Positions 6,884 to 12,920 of a stretch of 12,920 bases of DNA are shown in pieces. The notes below the pieces were generated by a model. It worked only from the letters and a program-made list of their open reading frames with translations. It was not told the DNA's origin and ran no database searches. Position 1 is the first letter of the stretch. The number at the start of each line of letters is the position of its first letter. Position numbers and translations under genes: made by a program. The DNA is from RGIG4576 sp964613095. Lineage in GTDB: Bacteria; Bacteroidota; Bacteroidia; Bacteroidales; Muribaculaceae. The stretch is from assembly GCA_964613095.1 (NCBI GenBank), contig CAZTFX010000062.1, positions 1 through 12,920 on the forward strand, in the 5' to 3' direction.

Positions 6884-9715
6884 ATGAAAATTAATGGAGA
6901 GGATGTGGATTGTGTATCGGTGTATGGTGCAAGAGTCCATAATCTTAAAAATATAGATGTAGAGATACCGCATGGTAAGTTGACTGTTATTACCGGTTTG
7001 AGTGGTAGCGGAAAGTCTTCGCTTGCTTTTGATACTATTTTTGCAGAAGGGCAACGTCGATATTTAGAAACTTTTTCGGCTTATGCTCGTAATATGTTAG
7101 GGGGATTGGAACGCCCCGATGTGGATAAAATAACCGGATTATGCCCGGTTATTTCAATAGAGCAAAAAACTGTAAATAAGAATCCGAGAAGTACGATTGG
7201 TACTACTACTGAAGTATATGATTTTCTTCGTTTGTTATATGCACGTGTAGCTGACGCATATTCTTATAAGTCGGGTGCGAAAATGATTAAATATACTGAA
7301 GAAAAAATCTTAAATTTAATATTAAATAAATATGAAGGTCAGCGTATTTACATACTTGCACCGGTGGTAAAAAACCGTAAAGGGCATTATAAGGAGTTGT
7401 TTGAGCAGTTACGTAAAAAAGGATTTGTGACAACCAGAGTTGACGGTGAATTGCGTGAAATCATGTTCGGAATGAAACTGGATCGCTATAAGAATCATAA
7501 TGTTGAGATTGTGATAGACAAATTGAAAGTTGCCGAAAAAGATTCGACGAGATTAAAAGAGTCTGTAGGTGTCGCATTTAAGCAAGGTGACGGACAATTA
7601 ATGATTCTTGATGCCGAAACTGAAGAGATAGGGCATTATAGTAAAATGCTTATGGACCCGGAAACCGGATTGTCTTATGCAGAACCTGCTCCACATAATT
7701 TTTCATTTAATTCGCCACAAGGGGCATGTTACAAATGTAAAGGTTTAGGGTATGTAAATGAGATTGATAGGGAAAAGATAATGCCCGATTTGAATGTTTC
7801 TATTCATGAAGGCGGAGTATTACCTTTGGGAAAATATAAGAATTCTCTCATCTTTTGGCAGATAGCTGCTATTTGCCAAAAATATGGTGTAGATTTAAAA
7901 ACTCCGTTGAAAAATATACCGGAAGAAGCTCTGGATGATATATTAAATGGTACGGAAGAACGTCTTGTGATAAATAATGAGACTATGAGTACGTCTAATT
8001 ATTTTTTAACTTATGATGGACTTATTAAATACATAGAAATGCAACAAGCAGAAGATGCTGACTCGCAAGCACAGAAATGGGCAGGTCAATTTTTTTCGCG
8101 TATAGAGTGTCCGGAATGTAAAGGAGCCAGATTGAATAAGGAGGCATTACATTTCTATATAGGAGGGAAAAATATAGCAGATTTAGCTTCTATGGATATC
8201 TCTGAATTGAGAGATTGGATGCTTAATATAAAAAATAAGATGACTTCACAGCAGTGGAAAATCGCTAATGAGGTTGTGAAAGAAATAAACGGACGATTAG
8301 GATTTCTTGTTGATGTAGGGTTAGATTATTTATCGTTAAATCGTAATTCAGCTACATTGTCCGGCGGGGAAAGTCAGCGTATAAGGCTTGCTACTCAAAT
8401 AGGCTCCCAACTTGTAAATGTTTTATATATACTTGATGAACCTAGTATAGGACTTCATCAACGTGATAATCACAGATTGATTGATTCTTTGAAAACTTTA
8501 CGTGATTCAGGTAATACTATAATGGTGGTTGAGCATGATAAGGATATGATGCTTGAGTCTGATTACATAATAGATATAGGTCCTAAAGCCGGACGTAAAG
8601 GTGGGCATGTCGTGTTTTCGGGAACACCTAAAGAAATGCTTAAATCGCATACGTTGACAGCCGATTATTTAAATGGAGCTCAAAAGATAGAAGTTCCGTC
8701 GGAACGCCGTTTGGGTAATGGATGTAAATTAACGCTTAAAGGATGTAAGGGACATAATTTAAAGGATGTTGATGTTGATTTTCCTTTAGGTCTCTTTCTG
8801 TGTGTAACAGGTGTATCGGGTAGTGGTAAATCAAGTTTGATAAATGGAACATTACAACCTATCTTAAGTCAACGTTTTTATCGTTCTTCTACAGCACCTC
8901 TTGCTTATGATGAAGTTGTCGGATTGGAAAATGTCGATAAGGTTGTAACAGTAGATCAGTCTCCATTGGGGCGTTCTCCTCGTTCAAATCCCGCAACCTA
9001 TACATGTGTTTTTTCCGATATCAGAAATGTATTTGTCAATTTGCCTGAATCTAAAATGCGTGGATATAAACCGGGACGTTTTTCTTTTAATGTAAGTGGA
9101 GGACGATGTGAAGTATGTAAGGGTAATGGATATAAGACTGTTGAAATGAATTTTTTACCCGATGTTTTGGTACCGTGTGAAGAATGTGGTGGAAAACGTT
9201 ATAACAGAGAGACTTTAGAGGTGAGATTTAAAGGAAAATCTATTGCTGAAGTCCTTGACATGACGATAAATCAAGCCGTAGAGTTTTTTGAGAACATTCC
9301 TGCGATTCTCAGTAAGATAAAAGTTTTACAAGAGGTTGGGTTAGGTTACATAAAGTTGGGGCAACCTTCAAGTACATTATCGGGAGGGGAGTGTCAACGT
9401 GTAAAATTGGCATCCGAACTTTCTAAGCGTGATACAGGTAAAACCATCTATATCTTGGATGAGCCTACTACAGGTTTACATTTTGAAGATATAAAAGTGC
9501 TACTTGATGTTTTTAATAAATTGGTCAAAAAAGGAAATACAATAATTGTAATTGAACATAATTTGGATGTGATAAAATGTGCCGATTATATTATTGATTT
9601 AGGTCCCGAAGGAGGACGAAATGGAGGTAGGATAATGGCTGTTGGAACACCCGAAGATGTTGTAAAAATTAAAAAATCGGTCACAGCAAAGTATATTAAA
9701 AATGAATTAAATTAG
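6884..9715 (+). CDS. uvrA: Excinuclease ABC subunit A (UvrA)
   Basis: Damage-sensing ATPase of nucleotide excision repair: the UvrA dimer finds distorted DNA and loads UvrB. Length is 943 residues, normal for the family. It has two ABC ATPase halves. Half one: Walker A GLSGSGKS (38-45), the UvrB-binding region (about 130-245), a zinc module CYKC (282-285) with CPEC (409-412), signature LSGGE (492-496), Walker B ILDEP (516-520). Half two: Walker A GVSGSGKS (643-650), zinc finger CEVC (742-745) with CEEC (765-768), signature LSGGE (832-836), Walker B ILDEP (857-861) followed by TTGLH. All key residues are intact, so it should be active. The start MKINGEDVDC leads straight into the conserved GARVHNLKNID. 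It begins 38 bases after the T9SS cargo gene, without a clear promoter of its own, and ends 53 bases before a strong terminator. Several Bacteroidota carry more than one UvrA; whether this is the main copy cannot be told. Confidence 0.98.
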   Translation: MKINGEDVDCVSVYGARVHNLKNIDVEIPHGKLTVITGLSGSGKSSLAFDTIFAEGQRRYLETFSAYARNMLGGLERPDVDKITGLCPVISIEQKTVNKNPRSTIGTTTEVYDFLRLLYARVADAYSYKSGAKMIKYTEEKILNLILNKYEGQRIYILAPVVKNRKGHYKELFEQLRKKGFVTTRVDGELREIMFGMKLDRYKNHNVEIVIDKLKVAEKDSTRLKESVGVAFKQGDGQLMILDAETEEIGHYSKMLMDPETGLSYAEPAPHNFSFNSPQGACYKCKGLGYVNEIDREKIMPDLNVSIHEGGVLPLGKYKNSLIFWQIAAICQKYGVDLKTPLKNIPEEALDDILNGTEERLVINNETMSTSNYFLTYDGLIKYIEMQQAEDADSQAQKWAGQFFSRIECPECKGARLNKEALHFYIGGKNIADLASMDISELRDWMLNIKNKMTSQQWKIANEVVKEINGRLGFLVDVGLDYLSLNRNSATLSGGESQRIRLATQIGSQLVNVLYILDEPSIGLHQRDNHRLIDSLKTLRDSGNTIMVVEHDKDMMLESDYIIDIGPKAGRKGGHVVFSGTPKEMLKSHTLTADYLNGAQKIEVPSERRLGNGCKLTLKGCKGHNLKDVDVDFPLGLFLCVTGVSGSGKSSLINGTLQPILSQRFYRSSTAPLAYDEVVGLENVDKVVTVDQSPLGRSPRSNPATYTCVFSDIRNVFVNLPESKMRGYKPGRFSFNVSGGRCEVCKGNGYKTVEMNFLPDVLVPCEECGGKRYNRETLEVRFKGKSIAEVLDMTINQAVEFFENIPAILSKIKVLQEVGLGYIKLGQPSSTLSGGECQRVKLASELSKRDTGKTIYILDEPTTGLHFEDIKVLLDVFNKLVKKGNTIIVIEHNLDVIKCADYIIDLGPEGGRNGGRIMAVGTPEDVVKIKKSVTAKYIKNELN

Positions 9716-9768
9716 AAAAATCAAGGTTTTTAATGATTTTGGTGAGGAATTGCCACTAAATAGGCTTG

Positions 9769-9805
9769 AAAATCGTCTAAAAATGTTTTTTTAGACGATT
9801 TTTTT
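9769..9805 (+). terminator. Intrinsic terminator after uvrA
   Basis: A perfect 15-base-pair stem, AAAATCGTCTAAAAA (9769-9783) with TTTTTAGACGATTTT (9788-9802), encloses a four-base loop and runs into a T-rich tail. The GC-containing core is TCGTCT/AGACGA. The stem is nearly symmetric with A-runs on the left arm, so it could also stop leftward transcription. It ends the rightward gene series that began at the transporter. Confidence 0.9.
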
Positions 9806-10299
9806 ATTGTATAATTTTTCAAGTAATAGAGTGTGTAATTGTGTGATTTATAGTGATTTGTGCGGTATAGTGTGTCGGTAAACCTGTTGAGATTTGAACA
9901 AGAATTCAATTTTTGGACAAGAACTAAAAGACGGTTGAAAATTTTTCAAGGAAATCGAGTTAGGTAAAATACCCACAAGAGAGTTCTCAAATTTAAATCA
10001 AAACGGTACTGAGTGTTATTAACGATTGTAATTATTGATTTAACCACTAACTTTCCTAAAATATAAATAATAAAACACTATGATGTATATGTAAATAGTG
10101 ATATAAATGAGAATTAAAGATTTTGAGGGTTTACAAAATGGAAAATATGCTTGTTGAAAATATTAACATTTGGTTTAATCTAGTGAAATATAATTGATTA
10201 TAGGTATAAATTAAAGCTTTAATTTGATTATGTGTTGCTATGGTGGCTTGAACTGAATTTGTGCTACATGCATTTCATAATATATTGATAGCAAGTTTA

Positions 10300-10317
10300 T
10301 TACATTATATTATGTAA
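10300..10317. repeat. Inverted repeat TTACAT-N6-ATGTAA, possible regulator site
   Basis: TTACAT (10300-10305) and ATGTAA (10312-10317) form perfect six-base arms around TATATT. The same TTACAT word recurs in the operator-like repeat at 10435-10452, just upstream of the HTH gene. It could be a second binding site for that protein. The DNA here is very AT-rich, so chance is not excluded. Confidence 0.35.
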
Positions 10318-10388
10318 AGTGTTTATTTAATAAGTGTTGTTTAAATTTGATAATCGAATATTTATATTTGAAAGTGAAGGTCTGATAT

Positions 10389-10405
10389 GTAAATTAAATA
10401 TTTAC
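10389..10405. repeat. Inverted repeat GTAAAT-N5-ATTTAC
   Basis: GTAAAT (10389-10394) and ATTTAC (10400-10405) are perfect six-base arms around TAAAT. It lies about 10 bases upstream of the putative -33 box of the HTH gene and resembles the GTAA/TTAC words of the nearby operator candidate, so it may be an accessory site. Confidence 0.3.
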
Positions 10406-10414
10406 GAAAATAAA

Positions 10415-10446
10415 TTTGCATTTTTCAATATTAGTGATTACATTTG
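10415..10446 (+). promoter_or_regulatory. Promoter of the HTH regulator gene
   Basis: TTTG (10415-10418) and TACATTTG (10439-10446) match the Bacteroidota -33 (TTTG) and -7 (TAnnTTTG) boxes with 20 bases between them, close to the usual distance. RNA would start near 10453, giving a leader of about 28 bases before the ATG at 10481. Another -7-like match, TAAATTTG (10411-10418), contains the same TTTG but has no good partner upstream. Confidence 0.55.
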
Positions 10447-10452
10447 TAATCA
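10435..10452. promoter_or_regulatory. Operator-like inverted repeat over the -7 box
   Basis: TGATTAC (10435-10441) and GTAATCA (10446-10452) are perfect seven-base arms around ATTT. The repeat covers the whole -7 box at 10439-10446, so a dimer bound here would block polymerase. The next gene encodes a HTH protein, and self-repression is the simplest reading; that link is inferred. A further half-site, ATGTAA, sits at 10466-10471 inside the leader. Confidence 0.5.
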
Positions 10453-10480
10453 AGTAAATTGCTAAATGTAAACACGAAAA

Positions 10481-10945
10481 ATGGATATTGTAAGCCGAAT
10501 AAAGACGTTTTTAAGTATAAATGGAATAGCTAATTCAATTTTTGCGGATAAATGTGATATTCCAAGACCGACTTTATCACAACTTTTGAATGGACGAAAT
10601 AAGAAAGTTAGTAATGAAGTTTTGGATAAGATACATATTGCTTATCCTGAATTATCTATGATGTGGTTGATGTTCGGTGAAGGTGAAATGCAAAATGGAA
10701 TTGGTCAAAATATAACCAATGAACAAACTGCCCTATTTGACGAAAATCATGAATTTGATGAAGACAAATTTGTTGATGAGAAAAATTTAACCCACTCGGA
10801 GGAAAACTCAATGGCTGAGGTTTTGCAATCTTTAGCAAAAAATTTTGGAAAAAAAACAGAGAAATCGGAAGAAGTAAAGCGCATAGTGAACATAATGGTA
10901 TTTTATTCTGATAATAGTTTTGAATCGTTTGTTCCAAATAAATGA
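10481..10945 (+). CDS. Small helix-turn-helix (XRE/CI-like) regulator
   Basis: Cytosolic DNA-binding protein of 154 residues. The N-terminal domain (about 1-70) is a phage-repressor-type HTH: helices around FADKCDI (21-27) and RPTLSQLLNGR (29-39), then SNEVLDKIHIAYPELSMMWLMFGEGEM, where the closing WLMFGEG (62-68) is typical of CI/XRE proteins from Bacteroidota. An acidic, probably disordered linker follows (about 72-128), and a short conserved-looking end, IVNIMVFYSDNSFESFVP (135-152). There is no LexA/CI-type peptidase domain, so control by self-cleavage is not expected. It stands alone between the uvrA terminator and the pyrK promoter, with an operator-like repeat on its own promoter. No phage genes are nearby. 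Targets are unknown; besides itself, pyrKD is the only close candidate. Confidence 0.8.
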   Translation: MDIVSRIKTFLSINGIANSIFADKCDIPRPTLSQLLNGRNKKVSNEVLDKIHIAYPELSMMWLMFGEGEMQNGIGQNITNEQTALFDENHEFDEDKFVDEKNLTHSEENSMAEVLQSLAKNFGKKTEKSEEVKRIVNIMVFYSDNSFESFVPNK

Positions 10946-10967
10946 CATTAAATAGTTGTTGATTCTT

Positions 10968-10998
10968 TTTGTGTTGAAATATATATTTTGTAGTTTTG
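10968..10998 (+). promoter_or_regulatory. Promoter of pyrK-pyrD
   Basis: TTTG (10968-10971) and TAGTTTTG (10991-10998) fit the Bacteroidota -33 and -7 boxes with 19 bases between them. RNA would start near 11005, about 21 bases before the pyrK ATG at 11026. An ACAT-N6-ATGT inverted repeat (11005-11018) lies at the predicted RNA start. Confidence 0.6.
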
Positions 10999-11025
10999 TA
11001 CTATACATTAATATATGTCGAGAGT

Positions 11026-11799
11026 ATGAAAAAATATATTTCCGATTTTGTTATAGAGTCTATAGAACAATTACATGCTAATTATGGACTTTTGAAATTA
11101 AAGCCTATTGTTGGAAAATTACCGGAGATTTTACCGGGTCAATTTTGTCAAGTTGAAGTAAAGAACTCTAAAAACACGTATTTACGTCGTCCCATTTCGG
11201 TCAATTATGTTGATTATGAAAAGAATCTTTTGTGGCTATTGGTGCGCCGTGCAGGTAATGGAACGAATGCTCTTGTTGATATGCGACAGGGAGAGGTTGT
11301 GAACATTGTGTATCCTATGGGAAACGGATTTACTATCCCTTCAGACAAGTCTAAGCGGTTATTGCTGATTGGTGGTGGTGTTGGAGTTGCACCGTTATTG
11401 TATTTCGGTGAGATTTTGAAACAAGCCGGTATGGAAGTTAACTTTTTGCTTGGAGCAAGGTCAAAAAACGATTTGTTGGAGCTTGAGGACTTTCAGAGGA
11501 GAGGAAACGTGTACTTGTCCACCGAAGATGGCTCAGAAGGCGAAAAAGGGTTTGTTACCACTCATTCTGTATTGAAAGAAAAGTGGGATATGATTTCCTG
11601 TTGCGGACCTATGCCAATGATGAAAGCTGTTGCGAAATATGCAGTTGAGAACGGTATTGATTGTGAAGTTTCACTTGAAAATGTGATGGCTTGCGGTGTA
11701 GGTGCATGTTTGTGTTGTGTGGAAGACACTCATGATCATGGTAATGTGTGTGTATGTAAAGAAGGTCCTGTATTTAATATAAAAAGGTTGAAATGGTAG
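11026..11799 (+). CDS. pyrK: Dihydroorotate dehydrogenase B electron-transfer subunit (PyrK)
   Basis: Iron-sulfur flavoprotein of 257 residues that passes electrons from dihydroorotate oxidation in PyrD to NAD+, step four of pyrimidine synthesis. The ferredoxin-reductase fold shows the FAD-binding RRPIS (54-58), a GGGVGVAPL nucleotide-binding loop (116-124), CCGPMPMM (192-199), and a C-terminal [2Fe-2S] site: by family pattern C223, C228, C231 and C244 in MACGVGACLCC...CVCKEGPVF. C230 and C242 are extra cysteines, and the loop between holds HDH. I chose ATG 11026; the frame is open back to a TTG at 10996, but that codon lies in the -7 box, so a longer protein could not be made from this promoter. 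The stop overlaps the pyrD start by seven bases, suggesting coupled translation of the two subunits. Confidence 0.95.
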   Translation: MKKYISDFVIESIEQLHANYGLLKLKPIVGKLPEILPGQFCQVEVKNSKNTYLRRPISVNYVDYEKNLLWLLVRRAGNGTNALVDMRQGEVVNIVYPMGNGFTIPSDKSKRLLLIGGGVGVAPLLYFGEILKQAGMEVNFLLGARSKNDLLELEDFQRRGNVYLSTEDGSEGEKGFVTTHSVLKEKWDMISCCGPMPMMKAVAKYAVENGIDCEVSLENVMACGVGACLCCVEDTHDHGNVCVCKEGPVFNIKRLKW

Positions 11800-12704
11800 A
11801 TTTAAGTGTAAATATAGGTAAGTTAAAACTGAAAAATCCGGTATTGACAGCTTCCGGAACATTCGGTTATGGTGAAGAATATGCCGATTTTATTGATTTA
11901 GAACGCTTGGGTGGATTCATTGTTAAGGGTACAACACTAAATCATCGTGAGGGCAATCCTTATCCTCGCATGGTAGAAACTCCGTCAGGTATGCTTAATG
12001 CTGTGGGTTTGCAGAACAAGGGTGTTGATTATTTCATAAATGAGATATATCCACGTATAAAGGATGTGGAATCGCAGGTGATCGTCAATGTTTCGGGTGC
12101 TTGTATAGAGGATTATGTGAAAGTGTGTGAGAAGCTAGCTCCGCTTGATAAGATAGAAGCTGTAGAAATTAATATATCGTGTCCGAATGTGAAACAGGGC
12201 GGTATGGCTTTTGGAACTACTTGTGCCGGTGCTGAAAGTGTTATAAAGGCTATACGTGAGGCTTATGATAAAACGATAATAGTTAAGTTGTCTCCCAATG
12301 TAACCGATATTGCAGAAATTGCACGTGCCGTTGAAGCTGCCGGAGCCGACGCAGTTTCACTCACGAATACATTCTTGGGTATGGCAATCAATGTTGAGAC
12401 TCAACGTCCGTATTTGTCAACAATTACCGGCGGGCTTTCAGGAGCTTGTATTCGTCCTATCGCTGTGCGTATGGTGTGGCAGGTGGCAAATGCTGTTAAA
12501 ATCCCTGTTGTGGGCTTGGGAGGCATTATGAATGGTCGTGACGCTGTGGAGTTTATGCTTGCAGGGGCTACAGCAGTGCAAGTGGGAACTGCTAATTTTG
12601 TTGACCCTGCGGTGACGGTAAAAATAGTTGACTATATAGAAAATTATATGGTGCGTCATGGTATAGAGTCGGCAAAAGACCTTATTGGTGCGATGAAGCG
12701 ATAA
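11793..12704 (+). CDS. pyrD: Dihydroorotate dehydrogenase B catalytic subunit (PyrD, class 1B)
   Basis: FMN-binding subunit of 303 residues, normal for class 1B, that oxidises dihydroorotate to orotate in the cytosol and hands electrons to PyrK. Seen: TASGTFGYGEEY (19-30), KGTTL (45-49), NPYPRM with the substrate-side NAVGLQN (69-75), NVSG (99-102), the active-site loop NISCPNVKQGG with catalytic base C130, KLSPNVTD (165-172), SLTNT (189-193), and the FMN-phosphate loops GLGGI (241-245) and GATAVQVGTANF (258-269). A cysteine as base, where class 2 has serine, together with an adjacent PyrK, places it in class 1B. The ATG lies inside the last codons of pyrK in the string ATGGTAG. No frameshift or missing residue is seen. 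Confidence 0.97.
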   Translation: MVDLSVNIGKLKLKNPVLTASGTFGYGEEYADFIDLERLGGFIVKGTTLNHREGNPYPRMVETPSGMLNAVGLQNKGVDYFINEIYPRIKDVESQVIVNVSGACIEDYVKVCEKLAPLDKIEAVEINISCPNVKQGGMAFGTTCAGAESVIKAIREAYDKTIIVKLSPNVTDIAEIARAVEAAGADAVSLTNTFLGMAINVETQRPYLSTITGGLSGACIRPIAVRMVWQVANAVKIPVVGLGGIMNGRDAVEFMLAGATAVQVGTANFVDPAVTVKIVDYIENYMVRHGIESAKDLIGAMKR

Positions 12705-12738
12705 CGTTTGCTGGTTGATAAATGTTAATAGATAAGTG

Positions 12739-12774
12739 TAATGGCGGGTCTTAATGATTCGCCATTATTATTTT
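12739..12774 (+). terminator. Probable terminator after pyrD
   Basis: TAATGGCGGGTC (12739-12750) pairs with GATTCGCCATTA (12756-12767), a 12-base-pair stem with two G-T pairs and a five-base loop, then TTATTTT. It begins 35 bases after the pyrD stop. The tail is interrupted by an A, so it is weaker than the terminator after uvrA. Confidence 0.65.
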
Positions 12775-12859
12775 GATGTTGTTCTGATTGAACGCCACGG
12801 TTGCTAATTGTTATATGTTCTCTTCAATAAAATAAATCACTAGTGTCTACTAATATATG

Positions 12860-12920
12860 TTAATTAGAATTGAAGTTAAATTCAAGTTGCTCACCATTGC
12901 CTTTTTCTTCATAGTTAAGC
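12860..12920 (-). CDS. C-terminal end of an unidentified protein, cut by the window edge
   Basis: On the minus strand a frame enters from the right edge and gives about 19 residues, LNYEEKGNGEQLEFNFNSN, before a TAA (12862-12860). The composition looks protein-like for this group, and a gene converging on pyrD would fit the hairpin between them. No domain can be recognised from so little, and a chance open stretch remains possible. Confidence 0.4.
   Translation of the reverse strand, partial: LNYEEKGNGEQLEFNFNSN

Larger units (their letters stand above)
9806..10480. other. Long AT-rich non-coding region upstream of the HTH regulator
   Basis: About 675 bases with no convincing protein gene on either strand and no tRNA or rRNA that I recognise. 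It holds an 11-base direct repeat AATTTTTCAAG (9813-9823 and 9940-9950), the second copy being part of the near-palindrome TTGAAAATTTTTCAA (9935-9949); the inverted repeat CACTAT/ATAGTG (10076-10081, 10095-10100); and six copies of ATGTAA or its complement TTACAT (10089, 10300, 10312, 10387, 10438 and 10466, first bases). Several loose TAnnTTTG matches occur (for example 10342-10349 and 10363-10370) without a well-placed partner. It may contain a small RNA or be a relic of lost genes; neither is shown. Confidence 0.5.

Noticed and set aside
9806..10480. CRISPR array or insertion sequence in the long gap
   Set aside because: There are no regularly spaced repeats, no transposase frame and no paired terminal inverted repeats with target duplication.
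10656..10937. Minus-strand open frame of 93 codons
   Set aside because: It is antisense to the HTH gene, has low-complexity F/L/S/H-rich sequence and no promoter; the plus-strand frame has the domain evidence.
10481..10945. Prophage repressor marking an integrated phage
   Set aside because: No integrase, phage structural gene or attachment-site repeat is present; both sides are chromosomal housekeeping genes.

Overview
The window looks like a stretch of chromosome from a member of the Bacteroidales (phylum Bacteroidota). Four things point there: AT-rich coding DNA; promoter candidates of the Bacteroides type (TTTG about 19-20 bases before TAnnTTTG) instead of -35/-10 boxes; a secreted protein ending in a type B sorting domain of the type IX secretion system (T9SS); and the style of MutS2, UvrA and PyrK/PyrD. 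I cannot name the genus from sequence alone.

Layout. Bases 1-139 hold no convincing gene. A mutS2 gene runs leftward (140-2593). A divergent gap of 141 bases separates it from a rightward series: a major facilitator sugar-permease-like transporter (2735-3904), a secreted serine hydrolase of the beta-lactamase/NylB fold (3919-5427), a T9SS cargo protein (5484-6845) and uvrA (6884-9715). The gaps in this series are 14, 56 and 38 bases, so co-transcription is possible. It ends at a strong intrinsic terminator (9769-9805). Next comes about 675 bases of very AT-rich DNA without a gene, then a small helix-turn-helix repressor-like gene (10481-10945). Its likely promoter has a perfect inverted repeat lying on the -7 box. 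A separate, well-formed promoter drives pyrK-pyrD (11026-12704), which overlap by 7 bases and encode the NAD-linked (class 1B) dihydroorotate dehydrogenase. A hairpin follows pyrD. The last 61 bases on the minus strand read as the end of another protein that leaves the window.

How the genes relate. MutS2 and UvrA are DNA-maintenance proteins. The transporter and hydrolase are tightly spaced and may act together on an unknown amide, ester or peptide substrate. PyrK and PyrD form one enzyme of pyrimidine synthesis. Most of the window is ordinary housekeeping. The most interesting parts are the repressor gene with its operator-like repeats and long non-coding upstream region, and the two exported proteins of unknown substrate or role. 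I found no convincing undescribed multi-gene system.
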